From Marmoricola sp. (lineage in GTDB: Bacteria > Actinomycetota > Actinomycetes > Propionibacteriales > Nocardioidaceae), in NCBI GenBank assembly GCA_025965315.1, contig JAOPXD010000029.1:1-64000 (forward strand): a stretch of 64,000 bases of DNA, given 5' to 3'. Both the position numbers and the translations under genes were made by a program. A model generated the notes under the pieces. It was given only the letters and a program-made list of their open reading frames with translations, was not told where the DNA came from and searched no databases. This document shows, piece after piece, positions 25,226-34,635 of the stretch. Position 1 is the stretch's first letter, and every line of letters begins with the position of its first letter.

Positions 25226-28200
25226 ATGCGGCGTTCGCACGCGTTGATGCTGCCCGTTCTGTCGGTGCTGCTCGTCCTTGGGACCGGGGTCGTGATTCCG
25301 GCAAGTCTGCCAGCTGCTACGGCGAGCTCCGCCAAGCCCGCGGTGTCGTCGCGACCCGACGGTGTGTCAGCAATGGAGACGGCGCAGCTGCAAGGTTCGC
25401 GCGTCGAGGACGAGTCCCAGCGGACACCTACCACTGCCACATATGCGAATCCGGACGGTTCGTGGACGACCATGGCGTACTCAGGAGTGGTTCGCGCCAA
25501 GGGTGACGACGACTCGTGGGTGCCAATCGACGCGTCGGTAACGAAGGACAAGGGTTCGTACGAGCCAAGTGCGACTCCCTTCGACGTCAAGTTCTCGGAC
25601 GGCGGCGATAAGACAGTCGGCACGGTGAACACGACCTCCGACACGTCGGTTGAAGTCGGCTGGCCGACGAAGTTGCCTACACCGGTCGCGAGCGGCGACA
25701 CCCTCACCTACCCGAATGCCGCCGCGGACTCTAGCGACCTCGTCGTCACATCCAAGGCCGACGGCTTCGACTACTCGATGGTCCTCGGCAAGGCGCCGGC
25801 CGCCGATGACACGCAGGTGGAGTACCGCATCCCGCTGACCTTCAACGGTGCCGACGTAGCGACGAACGACGACGGGTCGATTGTGCTCAAGGACGGCCGT
25901 AACCGGGTCGCGACGTTGACTGCGCCGGTAATGTGGGACGGGACGGCTGCCAACGCAAACGGAGCCGGTGATACGAAGCCCGTCGACGCAACCGTCGAGG
26001 GAACTGGCGATGACCGCACGCTCGTCCTGAAGCCCAACATGGACTACCTGCGCGACCCGAACACCACCTACCCCGTGACGGTCGACCCGAGCATCGTTAT
26101 CAACACCGCTGGTGACACGTGGATTCAGTCGTCGGGGGATACCTCGAGTCAGTACACGTCGCCCGAACTGCACATCGGCTCGAACGACGGCGGGACCACG
26201 GTTGCGCGCTCGTTCATCTACTTCGACCTGACCGGTGTCAGCGCACCGACCGGCACGGTCTTCTCCAGCGCTCAGATGAAGCTGTCGAACTTCGAAACCG
26301 GAGCCTGCGCCGGCGCCTCGGTAACTGCTTCGCGCATTACCAGTGGTTGGACGGTCCCCAGCATCACCTGGGCGACACAGCCGACCGTAATTGCGACTCA
26401 TGCGGCGTCCAGCACTGACAGTTTCGGCACGACGGGTTGTAGTTCTGAAGGAACGATGGCCTTCGACATGACCGGCATGGTCAACGACTGGGGCGGTGGC
26501 GCATGGAACGTCGGTGTCCAGGTGAAGGCCGACAACGAGACGGCTGCCTCGGGCTACCGCAAGGTCCGCTCGCTTGAGAACGGCGACCTTTCGAAGGTTC
26601 CGCAGCTGGTCCTGAACTACAACTCAACGCCTAGCGTTCCAGCGGCGACGGTTCAGGTTGCGCCGGGCATCACGAATGGCAGCACGGTGTACTCGAACGC
26701 GCACCAGCCGGCATTCACGACGTCAGTCAGCGACCCAGACGGCGGCAGCGTGACGGCCCAATTCCAGCTCCTGCAGGGCGCAACGGTGGTCGACGACTGG
26801 ACCAGCGCTTCGGTGCCCTCCGGCAGTGGTGTGACGCACACTCCCAGCGCTTCCGTGGCAGATGGCACTTACACGGCCAAGTGGCGCGTCAGTGACGGCA
26901 CCCTGACGTCGGCTTGGTCGTCCGGACAAGCAGTCGTCATCGACACTGTCGCGCCAACCGCGCCGTCCATCGACTGCAACGGCGGAACCGGTTACGCCAA
27001 TAACAGCTGGTCCGGCAGCGGCCCAGCATCAGCGACGTGCGTGGTGACTACCTCCAGTGACACCGTCTCAATCTCGGCCACCAAGAACGGGGTCGACGCT
27101 GGCTTCCCGGCGTTGTCGGGCAATAGCACTTCGAAGAACTTCAACATCGCTACCAGCGACTACTTCGACATGAGAATGACCGCGTACGACGCGGCCGGCA
27201 ACAGCAGCTCGACCGTCAAGTACCAGTTCGGGGTAGCAGGCGGGCTCCTGAACTCGCCGGCGGTCGGTGCGACATCGACGGGGACCTTCCCTTTGAACGC
27301 AACGGAACAGTCCGGGGCAACCAACGCAGTTGCACAGTGGCGCTTGGCCGGCTCCACAGGGGCCTTCACGACCGCCACGAAGGTCACCAAGGATGGGTCA
27401 ACCTGGACGGGCTTGCCGACCGATGCAGGAGTTCTGGGTCAAACTGGCGACCTCGTTTGGGACGCTGCCGCGGAGCCCGGCATTACCGCGCCGTCTAATC
27501 TTGAGGTGCGGATTTGCTACAACTACGCGGGGCCGACGCAGCGCTGCACACCAGCCCGTCAGGTTGGCCTCATCCAGCATGCTTTCGGGGCGAGTTATCC
27601 CACCGCAGATGTCGGGCCGGCTTCTGTTGCACTCATGACCGGCGAGTTTGACATTGACTCAACCGACGTCAACGTACCCGGGTACGCCGATACGTTGAGC
27701 ATTTCTCGGACCGCTGAGTCCTTCAGCGGGACCGCTGCATCGCCCGCGCAAGCAGTCTTTGGTCCTGGTTGGATTGCAAACTTTGACGGGCCGAGCATCG
27801 GTGCCGCAGCGTCCCAGGTCATCGATAGGTCCGCGACCAACGGCAGCATCATTTTGGTCGGCCCCGACGGGCAGTCCACGGTCTACAAGACTTCGGGCAC
27901 GCCAAGCGCTCAAAAGGTCGGGGTCTATGCCGCGCAAGGTATCGGCGCCAGCTACGACGAGCATCTCGAAATCGTCTCGGGGAGTCCGCTCACCTTGGTC
28001 CTAACAGAAGAAGATGGCACTCAGACGACGTGGAACTACGCGGGGTCGGGAGTATGGAACGTCAAGAACGTGGCTGACTCGTCGGCAGGCGCAGTCCCGG
28101 CAATCCGCTACGCGTACACCGGCTCATACCTGACCGGAATCTTCTCCCAGGCGCCCAGCATTACTGACGCTAACTGCTCAGCAACGGTCCAGGTCGCAGG

Positions 28201-31200
28201 TTGCCGTGCACTCATTTTGAGTTACACCGGCACCGGTAGCTCAACTCGCCTGACAGGGGTCGACTTGAAGACATACGACCCGAAGCCTCGTGCCACCGAT
28301 GGCGGAGTGGCCGGCCAGGAGGCTGGGACCCCCGGCAGCGGTGCCGGAATGACCAGTGTCCCGGTCGCGAGGTACAGCTACGACACTTCAAACAATCTGG
28401 CGAGTGCCTGGGACCCGCGGCTGGACTACAACGCCGGGGCTAACCATGTCTCGACCAACTACACGTATCAAGGTCCAGCCAGCAAGACGATGCTCGCGTC
28501 GCTCACGCCTCCCGGCCAGAAGACCTGGAATTTCAATGTCGACGGCTCGGGCAGGCTTGACACAGTCACCCGACCTGAAGATGACGCTGTCGGGGGCACC
28601 GCGACCTGGAAGGTTAAGTACGGCGTGCCGCTTTCAGGTACCAGCCTTCCGACTATGACTGCGGCACAGGTTGCCACGTGGGGCGAGACGCAGGTCCCAA
28701 CGCAGGCTGTCGCCGTTTTCGGGCCGGACGCACCGAACTACACGGACTACACCTACGCGGACTTGACCTATTTCAACACCAACGGTCAGACCTTAAACGC
28801 TGCCCAGTACGGCGCAGGCGCCTGGCAAATCGACACCACGCAGTACGACCCGACCTACGGAAACGTCTCGTGGACCTTGGATGCGACTAACCGCGCTCTC
28901 GGCCTGACTAGCTATAACTGGACGGCCTCGGAAATCAGCAATGACCTGACAACTCGCTATACCTACAGCTCGGCGGGCGACCGTGTAGAGCAGTTCGTCG
29001 GCCCCAATGCCACTGTCGTGTCGAACAACGGAACGACGGTGTATGGGCGCAAGCGCGTCGTCTACGACTATGACGACGAGGAGACGGGGAACCCGAGTCT
29101 GATTCCTGGACGCCCAGCAACAGACGCGGTACCGCGACGGAACCTCGTGGTTCAGCAAACGCAATCGCTCGTCGAGCGCACGACTGGCAACGTGTTCGAC
29201 TCCAAGCAGACCCGCTACTTTTACGACCCAGTTGTTGCCGGCGATGGAAACGGCTGGACACTGCAGATACCCACACGAATCTCGGTGGGTCTCGCAGGTG
29301 GCTGGTCGACCACGGTCAACCGATTCGACGCGCAGGGCCGCACCATCATGACTCGCTCGCCAGAGGGTGTTGGGGTGAATACCTACACCGCGAACGACAC
29401 GCGGTCTACCTTCACGACGTACTACGCGTCTGGAGCGACTGGTCCATCGGTCTGTCAAAACAAGCCTCAGTGGGTCGATGAGGTATGCCAGACGGGACCA
29501 GGCGACGGCACTTCTGCGCTTGCATCGACGACGGCGCCCACCACGAGCGTTACCGGGTACGACTACCTCGGGGACGAAACGCGGTCAGTAGACGTAACTG
29601 GTGCAGTCGCAAGGGCGAGCGTGTCGCTGACTGACCTTGCTGGTCGGACAACGAAGGAAGCAACCAGCACCACCAACGCCCCGACCGGCGAAACCCCGAT
29701 TCCTGATACCAGGTACACCTATTACGACAACACGGGTCAGTTGTCGACTACCTCGAACGGAACGGCAACTGAAACGAACACGTATGACACGTGGGGGCGC
29801 GACCTGACTCAAACGGATGGCAATGGCAACACAGGAACGACCACGTACGACTCTGCCGACCGGGTCAGAACCTTCAACGATGGCAAGGGCACTTACACCT
29901 ATACATACGACGGCAATGACGCAGCTGGAAATGCCGAGCGTCGCGGTCTTGTGACGCAGGTTGATGTCGGCCTCGCGTCCGGCCCGGACGTCTTCCAAGC
30001 GGCATATGATGCCGCCGGGGACCAATCCAAGCTCGTGTATCCCAACGGTGTGTCAGCGAGCAGCGTGTACGACGGCCTGGGGAACCAAATCACCGAGACC
30101 TACGCGAGCCCGTCTGGAAGCGCGTTCATGGGCTTCATTCGGTACTACGACATCGATGGTCGAGCCAAGACGTCTCTGACACCGCTCTCGTACGACACCT
30201 ATGGCTATGACGAGCGTGGTCGCCTGACTCAGACGAATGACCAGGTTTATGGCCAGTGCACCACGCGGGTGTACACCTTCAGCCTTGACTCCGACCGGAG
30301 TCAGATGAAGTCCTACGCCCCTGGAAACAACGGCACCTGTTCAACCGGCACAACAGCGTCAACGACGACTGGCACATTCGATGCCGACGACAAGAAGGCC
30401 GGCGATACATATGACGCGACAGGTCGCACCACGACTCTGCAAGCTTCGGACACCGCTTCTCCGAGTGATGGTTCGGTCAACATCAGTTACTACGCCAACG
30501 ACATGGTCGCTAGTCTTTCGCAGCCAAGCGCTACCGGTGGGGCGGCTGCAAAGTCTTACGGTCTCGACGTTTCGGGCCGATTGTCGACGATGAGTTCGAC
30601 GACCGCGGGAGTCGAGCTGCGAAAGACTGTCAACCATTACGTGGACGACTCGGATTCGCCGGCTTGGTCGAGCGAGGACACCCGTCCGAACGGAAGTGCA
30701 GGATGGACCTCCAAATGGTCCCGGTATGTCGAGGACCCTTCTGGTGACCTGGGCCTGATTCAAAGTTCAGACGGGACGAGCCAGTTGCAACTCACCAACA
30801 TGCACGGGGACGTGGTGGCAACCCTGCCAAACACGACCACATTCAACGGATTGCAGAACTACAGCGAATCGACCGAATACGGCTCCGCCCGTACGACGAC
30901 GCCTGCCCTAAATCAGTCGTATACCTGGCTCGGGGCGAAGCGACGGTCGAGCGATTCACTCGATTCCATCGTGCTAATGGGGTCCCGGCTGTACAACCCG
31001 ACGACAGGGCGATTCTTGAGTCGCGACCCGATTCCTTGCGGGAACGACAACACCTACACCTACCCCGTCGACCCGATAAACCTTTACGACACGAGCGGCC
31101 AGAACACGAGTATGGGCGATGGGGGAGGGGTTGCGCCGCCTCCAAGGAGGAGTCACTCGAGTCGCAGTAAGGCCAAGAGTATTGCTTGCGGAGCTGTGGG

Positions 31201-31483
31201 CGCCCTCTCATACAGGGGAGACATTCGCGCCTTGAATGAAGCGGCTCACGGACACATCAAGAGGGCGCTGAGGGACGAGGTAGGCGCGGCGGCCGAGAAC
31301 AAGGGCAAGCAGGTTGCTGTGAAAGGCATCGTGAAAACCCACCACCGCTTCTTTGGCGGTGGTCTGCATACCCTGCTGAAAAGGAGTGCCAGGCTTTCGA
31401 AGCTCGCGGCGAAGGGTGCTGAAAAGTTGGGCTCATCTGAGGCGTCACTGTTCGCGACCGCATTGGACTACGGGTTCTGTTGA
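25226..31483 (+). CDS. Secreted RHS/YD-repeat polymorphic toxin
   Basis: This 2085-residue protein starts at ATG 25226 after GGAGGG. A signal peptide (about 1-35, LPVLSVLLVLGTGVV) is followed by a DNRLRE-like beta domain (about 290-450, DTWIQSSGD...ARSFIYFDLTG), Ig-like segments and YD repeats (about 800-1900). The RHS core ends with YNPTTGRFLSRDPI and PINLYDTSGQ (about 1920-1955). The last 130 residues are a variable C-terminal domain, Lys/Ala-rich (KQVAVKGIVKTHHRF...), presumably the toxin; I do not recognise its family. A small membrane protein gene follows directly and may give immunity. The carrier shows a slightly lower GC than the chromosome to its right. Confidence 0.88.
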   Translation: MRRSHALMLPVLSVLLVLGTGVVIPASLPAATASSAKPAVSSRPDGVSAMETAQLQGSRVEDESQRTPTTATYANPDGSWTTMAYSGVVRAKGDDDSWVPIDASVTKDKGSYEPSATPFDVKFSDGGDKTVGTVNTTSDTSVEVGWPTKLPTPVASGDTLTYPNAAADSSDLVVTSKADGFDYSMVLGKAPAADDTQVEYRIPLTFNGADVATNDDGSIVLKDGRNRVATLTAPVMWDGTAANANGAGDTKPVDATVEGTGDDRTLVLKPNMDYLRDPNTTYPVTVDPSIVINTAGDTWIQSSGDTSSQYTSPELHIGSNDGGTTVARSFIYFDLTGVSAPTGTVFSSAQMKLSNFETGACAGASVTASRITSGWTVPSITWATQPTVIATHAASSTDSFGTTGCSSEGTMAFDMTGMVNDWGGGAWNVGVQVKADNETAASGYRKVRSLENGDLSKVPQLVLNYNSTPSVPAATVQVAPGITNGSTVYSNAHQPAFTTSVSDPDGGSVTAQFQLLQGATVVDDWTSASVPSGSGVTHTPSASVADGTYTAKWRVSDGTLTSAWSSGQAVVIDTVAPTAPSIDCNGGTGYANNSWSGSGPASATCVVTTSSDTVSISATKNGVDAGFPALSGNSTSKNFNIATSDYFDMRMTAYDAAGNSSSTVKYQFGVAGGLLNSPAVGATSTGTFPLNATEQSGATNAVAQWRLAGSTGAFTTATKVTKDGSTWTGLPTDAGVLGQTGDLVWDAAAEPGITAPSNLEVRICYNYAGPTQRCTPARQVGLIQHAFGASYPTADVGPASVALMTGEFDIDSTDVNVPGYADTLSISRTAESFSGTAASPAQAVFGPGWIANFDGPSIGAAASQVIDRSATNGSIILVGPDGQSTVYKTSGTPSAQKVGVYAAQGIGASYDEHLEIVSGSPLTLVLTEEDGTQTTWNYAGSGVWNVKNVADSSAGAVPAIRYAYTGSYLTGIFSQAPSITDANCSATVQVAGCRALILSYTGTGSSTRLTGVDLKTYDPKPRATDGGVAGQEAGTPGSGAGMTSVPVARYSYDTSNNLASAWDPRLDYNAGANHVSTNYTYQGPASKTMLASLTPPGQKTWNFNVDGSGRLDTVTRPEDDAVGGTATWKVKYGVPLSGTSLPTMTAAQVATWGETQVPTQAVAVFGPDAPNYTDYTYADLTYFNTNGQTLNAAQYGAGAWQIDTTQYDPTYGNVSWTLDATNRALGLTSYNWTASEISNDLTTRYTYSSAGDRVEQFVGPNATVVSNNGTTVYGRKRVVYDYDDEETGNPSLIPGRPATDAVPRRNLVVQQTQSLVERTTGNVFDSKQTRYFYDPVVAGDGNGWTLQIPTRISVGLAGGWSTTVNRFDAQGRTIMTRSPEGVGVNTYTANDTRSTFTTYYASGATGPSVCQNKPQWVDEVCQTGPGDGTSALASTTAPTTSVTGYDYLGDETRSVDVTGAVARASVSLTDLAGRTTKEATSTTNAPTGETPIPDTRYTYYDNTGQLSTTSNGTATETNTYDTWGRDLTQTDGNGNTGTTTYDSADRVRTFNDGKGTYTYTYDGNDAAGNAERRGLVTQVDVGLASGPDVFQAAYDAAGDQSKLVYPNGVSASSVYDGLGNQITETYASPSGSAFMGFIRYYDIDGRAKTSLTPLSYDTYGYDERGRLTQTNDQVYGQCTTRVYTFSLDSDRSQMKSYAPGNNGTCSTGTTASTTTGTFDADDKKAGDTYDATGRTTTLQASDTASPSDGSVNISYYANDMVASLSQPSATGGAAAKSYGLDVSGRLSTMSSTTAGVELRKTVNHYVDDSDSPAWSSEDTRPNGSAGWTSKWSRYVEDPSGDLGLIQSSDGTSQLQLTNMHGDVVATLPNTTTFNGLQNYSESTEYGSARTTTPALNQSYTWLGAKRRSSDSLDSIVLMGSRLYNPTTGRFLSRDPIPCGNDNTYTYPVDPINLYDTSGQNTSMGDGGGVAPPPRRSHSSRSKAKSIACGAVGALSYRGDIRALNEAAHGHIKRALRDEVGAAAENKGKQVAVKGIVKTHHRFFGGGLHTLLKRSARLSKLAAKGAEKLGSSEASLFATALDYGFC

Positions 31484-31509
31484 CCTTCCCACATGACGAC
31501 GATGACAGC

Positions 31510-31776
31510 ATGACCTTCTGGGGTCGAATTCGAGCCTACGCCCGCTGGCGTTGGGATTCAGAAAACATGGTCACCAGTCTCCGTGGTTCGATTCTGATAA
31601 TTACCCTGACCGGCCTGGTTGTGATTGGGCGAGGCCTAGTCAAGGGCGAGCCCGGCAGTGTTGGCGCGGGATTCTTGTTCTTCGCAATCGCTGCTTGGTT
31701 GTTTTTCGGTGACTGGGGCCTGACCTACTGGTTCCCCACCGTACGTAAATGGTGGCACGATAGACGCCGCCACTGA
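31510..31776 (+). CDS. Small membrane protein, candidate immunity protein of the RHS toxin
   Basis: ATG 31510 gives 88 residues; an in-frame TTG at 31480 overlaps the RHS stop and would add ten. Two hydrophobic helices (SILIITLTGLVVIGRGLV and SVGAGFLFFAIAAWLFFGDWGL) are followed by a basic tail (RKWWHDRRRH). Its place directly behind the RHS C-terminal domain is the classic immunity-gene position. A membrane-embedded immunity protein would suggest that the toxin acts at the membrane. Sequence alone does not prove the pairing. Confidence 0.6.
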   Translation: MTFWGRIRAYARWRWDSENMVTSLRGSILIITLTGLVVIGRGLVKGEPGSVGAGFLFFAIAAWLFFGDWGLTYWFPTVRKWWHDRRRH

Positions 31777-32003
31777 GCGCCGAAGTCCGCCCGTACTGGT
31801 CGGGTTCGTAGCCAGCTAGCTGGTCGAATGCCGCAAGGCCATCTCACCGAACGACCAAGCCTGCCTCTGCAAGCTGGCCGAGCTCTGGCCAACGTCCGCA
31901 CTCAGTCACTAGCTCTGGCTCGTGAGCAAGCTGCACCTAAGGCGTACTGCTTGGTGGTGCTCGCAAGCGGCCAAAGCGTGGCGTTATCCAGGTGTATGGA
32001 ATA
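31777..32003. other. Intergenic region with a 12-bp palindrome
   Basis: No gene is supported here. The palindrome CCAGCTAGCTGG occurs at about 31812-31823, shortly after the candidate immunity gene. It is not followed by a T-run, so it is not an obvious terminator. Confidence 0.35.
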
Positions 32004-32159
32004 GTGCGCCCGGAGATTGATGTAGTCCAACTAGTCCGAGCTGCCACCGCAAAGCACCGCGCCCACAATGCTGAGCTCCAAGCCCACTTGGAGCAGGCTG
32101 ACGCACTCATCAAGGAGCTTGATGAGTGGATAGACGAGCAACGTAGTCAGGCGTCGTAG
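32004..32159 (+). CDS. Possible 51-residue coiled-coil protein, too short for the ORF track
   Basis: GTG 32004 opens a frame to TAG 32157-32159 encoding MRPEIDVVQLVRAATAKHR followed by heptad-like AELQAHLEQADALIKELDEWIDEQ. GGAATA lies just upstream. Its end overlaps the end of the convergent HTH gene by 13 bp. Composition is protein-like and coiled-coil. Function unknown. Confidence 0.4.
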   Translation: MRPEIDVVQLVRAATAKHRAHNAELQAHLEQADALIKELDEWIDEQRSQAS

Positions 32160-32599
32160 TTCCATCCCGGCCGCGGCCGCATTTGCACGCCAACACTAAG
32201 AAGATGGCTGCGGACGTGCTTCGCACTCACCTTGTATCTATCTGCCAGGGACTGCAGTGATGCACCTGCCTCATAGCGGCGGGCAGCGTCTTCGACTTGA
32301 GAAGCACCGAGTCCCTGGTTGCGAATCGTGACGCCAGCTTCACGGAGCGTTCGCAGCACGGTTCCTTTGCCCAGGTTGTAGTCCTGCATGAGTTGGTTGC
32401 TGGAAGTGCCGGCTTCGTAGTCGGCAACCATCTGGGCTCGTACCTCAGGAGTGAACCGTTGGTCCAGCTTGTGACGAATCGGTCCTTCTGTAGCTACTTC
32501 TAGGAGTCGAACCTGACTCTGACTAACTGCCCGGATGGCTCGACGGAGGTCATCCCAAGCGCTTGCTTGTTTCCTATAGCGTCCTATGAGCTCCACCAA
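32147..32599 (-). CDS. HTH protein beginning inside attR: likely severed C-terminal part of the serine integrase
   Basis: This 150-residue frame holds two helix-turn-helix units (RFTPEVRAQMVADYEAGTSS...GKGTVLRTLREAGVTIRN and QVEDAARRYEAGASLQSLADRYKVSAKHVRSHL), as found at or near serine recombinases. It has no ATG start: the first codons, TTG GTG GAG CT, lie in the att core, and the frame continues upstream into the chromosome. The integrase reads GTG GTG GAG CT in the same phase at its own att core (118-127). Excision would therefore fuse the two in frame into a protein of about 726 residues. In the integrated state a chance GGAGG in the terminator could still start translation at TTG. Confidence 0.65.
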   Translation of the reverse strand: MVELIGRYRKQASAWDDLRRAIRAVSQSQVRLLEVATEGPIRHKLDQRFTPEVRAQMVADYEAGTSSNQLMQDYNLGKGTVLRTLREAGVTIRNQGLGASQVEDAARRYEAGASLQSLADRYKVSAKHVRSHLLSVGVQMRPRPGWNYDA

Positions 32600-32628
32600 G
32601 GGCCGCCCTCCGGGGCGGCTTTCTGGTT
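32589..32628 (+). repeat. Right copy of the 40-bp repeat; attR core at 32589-32598
   Basis: It is identical to 18-57. Its first ten bases AGCTCCACCA also match 118-127, the likely attL core. Element sequence (CGTCCTATG) lies to the left and ordinary chromosome to the right, so this is the right end of the mobile element. Confidence 0.85.
32602..32622 (+). terminator. tRNA terminator (right copy)
   Basis: The stem GCCGCCC/GGGCGGC, loop TCCG and TTT are identical to 31-51. Before integration this hairpin would have followed a tRNA tail directly. Confidence 0.7.
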
Positions 32629-32644
32629 TCAGCCCGGCACCGGC

Positions 32645-32809
32645 TCAGTGCGGGAGGTGCACCACCCCGGTCTCGATCTGGCTCAGGTCTCCGTCTCCAC
32701 CGATCTCCTCGGGGGTCGGACCGGTGGTCCCTGCCGCCTTGTCGGCCGAGGCCGGTGCGTCGGGGGTCTCGTCCTGCTCGTCACGGTGGCCAGATGATTC
32801 AGTGCTCAT
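32645..32809 (-). CDS. Small acidic hypothetical protein
   Basis: The last part of the track's 32645-33808 frame is protein-like from ATG 32809: 54 residues starting MSTESSGHRDEQDETPDAP and ending DLSQIETGVVHLPH. AGGA lies upstream. The rest of the track frame is a shadow of the lipoprotein gene. It ends only 17 bp from attR, so the element stopped just short of it. Function unknown. Confidence 0.5.
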   Translation of the reverse strand: MSTESSGHRDEQDETPDAPASADKAAGTTGPTPEEIGGDGDLSQIETGVVHLPH

Positions 32810-32964
32810 GGCGCCGCATCCTGGGGGTCGGCGGACTGAAATTGCTCGCAGAGGGTCCACGACTGGTCCAGTCGCCCACCCGAAACTTGGGAGGATGGGG
32901 TGGGCGACCAGGATGGAGTGTGGACCACCGACCGACCTGTACCCCGGGCCCGGCTCCCTATTCA

Positions 32965-33717
32965 TCAAGCTGCCGGCGTCACCAGGTCGCTGCTGGTCGG
33001 AACGGCAATCGAGACCGGCTTGCCCCACCGCGTCAGGTTGACGATCGTGTGCTGGCCGTCGACGGTCGCGGTGATCCGGCGGAGCAGGTTGCCGGAGTCG
33101 ACGTAGAACTCGAAGGTCATCAGTTCTGAGATTCCGCTGCTGCCCATCAGCACTCGGAAGGCTCCGGTTGCTTTCGTCGGATCGACCACCAGCCGGTACG
33201 CCGACAGCCCGTTGCTGTTCTTCGCCTTGTCCTTGGTCGCCGACACGATGCCCTTGCCGAATCCGGCCACCGAGTCGTGCGGGCCGATGTTGGTGAAGGT
33301 GCGCAGCAGGCTTCCGTAGCTCGGGTCGTTCTTGCCGATCATCAGGAACTTCCCGCCCGGACCCTGCTGGACGTAGACGATGCCGCGCGCCACGACGAAC
33401 ATCGTGCGGTGCCGGTTCTCGGTCCCGCGAGCCTCGATCGTGGTCGGCCCGGCGCCGTAGCTGATGTCGGCGGCGCCCGAACCCATCGGGCCGGAACTGA
33501 CCGTGATGTGCACGCTGGTCTTGCTGTCGATCGCCGACAGCAGGTTCCGGACGAAGGTGGCCTTCGTCGTACCGGACTGGGTTCCCGCGGTTACCGACAC
33601 GGAGGTCGGCGAGCCCGACGGCTTGTCCAGCGCGGCGGGCTGGTGAGCACCGCACCCGGCGACGAACAGGAGCGATCCCGTTGCGGCGACGACAGCAACA
33701 CGGCGGAAGTGGGTCAT
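32965..33717 (-). CDS. Secreted lipoprotein (LppX/LprG-like)
   Basis: ATG 33717 (MTHFRRVAVVAATGS) follows a GGAG site; the track start 33780 is earlier. The 250-residue product has a lipobox LLFVAGC, so the mature protein begins at Cys22 and is anchored in the membrane. The body has alternating beta strands (TTIEARGTENRHRTMFVVARGIVYVQQ, SAYRLVVDPTKATGAF) and a closing NLTRWGKPVSIAVP, which resembles LppX/LprAFG-type lipid-binding lipoproteins. The substrate is unknown. Confidence 0.75.
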   Translation of the reverse strand: MTHFRRVAVVAATGSLLFVAGCGAHQPAALDKPSGSPTSVSVTAGTQSGTTKATFVRNLLSAIDSKTSVHITVSSGPMGSGAADISYGAGPTTIEARGTENRHRTMFVVARGIVYVQQGPGGKFLMIGKNDPSYGSLLRTFTNIGPHDSVAGFGKGIVSATKDKAKNSNGLSAYRLVVDPTKATGAFRVLMGSSGISELMTFEFYVDSGNLLRRITATVDGQHTIVNLTRWGKPVSIAVPTSSDLVTPAA

Positions 33718-33962
33718 GACGGGCTCCGGCTCGGCGAATCGGATAAGCGGGACCAACAGGGACCGAGGAAGGTGATACACAGCGACCGCTGAGGTCTCGG
33801 GTCCTCAACGGTCGCTGCAGTCACCATTCTGCCCGAAGATCCACCAATCTGCAATGACATCTTGAACTATTAGTACAGAATTCCAGTACGAGGTTTTTGG
33901 GCTGTTCTGGGCAGTTCGCGACCTTGAGGCGGCTCACTGCACCGACACCCTGGCCAATCGCC

Positions 33963-33976
33963 TAGAACACGTTCTA
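33963..33976. promoter_or_regulatory. KstR-type operator upstream of the EthD-like gene
   Basis: TAGAACACGTTCTA matches TnnAACnnGTTnnA, the published consensus of KstR, the TetR-family repressor of sterol catabolism genes in mycobacteria and rhodococci. It lies 47 bases before GTG 34023. Binding is inferred from the sequence match. Confidence 0.6.
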
Positions 33977-34022
33977 GTGTGGCGAGCCAGTACTGCCCCG
34001 CCCCCTGACGAAGGAACTCGCC

Positions 34023-34625
34023 GTGGAGAAGATCGACCTGCTGCTCTGGGATGACGACGCCGTCATCGCTGCCTCGAACGTGAAGGTCGCCGGTCTCCGG
34101 TCGGTCGCTGTGTCTGCCGCCGCCGATCTTCCAGCCGCGCCGCTGCTGATGGGGAGCGGATCCTTGCTGCGCGGGTTCGCGGAGTTCTGGGTCGACTCGG
34201 TCGATGTCTGGCCCGAGATCGTCGCGCAGGCCCAGGGCGACGCCTACCTCGTCACCGAGTCGATCCCGCAGCCCGTCGACCAAGGCGTGCTGCTGACGCA
34301 CTTCACCTGGTTCCCCAAGCCCGAGCGGCTCTCGGACGAAGCCTTCTTCCACGGCTGGCACGCCATTCACACGCCTTCGTCGGCGAGACTGCACCCGCTG
34401 CGTCAGGGCTACGTCCGCGACGCCGTCTCCCGGACGCTGACCCCGGGCTCGGCGCCGATCCGCGCGATCGTGAGCGAGTTCTTCACCGAGGACGTCTACC
34501 TCGACCCGGCGCGCCTCTTCGGGAGCAAGGACGAGCTGATGGCCACCATGGACGAGCTGCCGCTGTACGCCGACCAGCAGGACATCTCGAGCTGCCCGCT
34601 GCGCAAGGTCCCGTCAGCCGGCTGA
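34023..34625 (+). CDS. EthD-like domain protein
   Basis: GTG 34023 is preceded by AAGGAAC. The 200-residue product ends with a domain of EthD/dimeric alpha-beta-barrel appearance (TWFPKPERLSDEAFFHGWHAIHTPSSARLHPLRQGYVRDAV...), in which a conserved His and the strand order fit. EthD proteins assist ring-cleavage or ether-degrading systems. The KstR-like box upstream suggests control with steroid or related catabolism. The gene is convergent with the acyl-CoA dehydrogenase operon. Confidence 0.65.
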   Translation: MEKIDLLLWDDDAVIAASNVKVAGLRSVAVSAAADLPAAPLLMGSGSLLRGFAEFWVDSVDVWPEIVAQAQGDAYLVTESIPQPVDQGVLLTHFTWFPKPERLSDEAFFHGWHAIHTPSSARLHPLRQGYVRDAVSRTLTPGSAPIRAIVSEFFTEDVYLDPARLFGSKDELMATMDELPLYADQQDISSCPLRKVPSAG

Positions 34626-34635
34626 GCCGGCCCGA

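Noticed and set aside
32645-33808. 387-residue minus ORF as one gene
   Set aside because: Most of it is an arginine-rich shadow of the lipoprotein gene; only the last 54 residues look real and were kept.
33870-34394. Minus-strand 174-residue ORF
   Set aside because: It overlaps the EthD-like gene, which has a ribosome-binding site and a recognisable domain.
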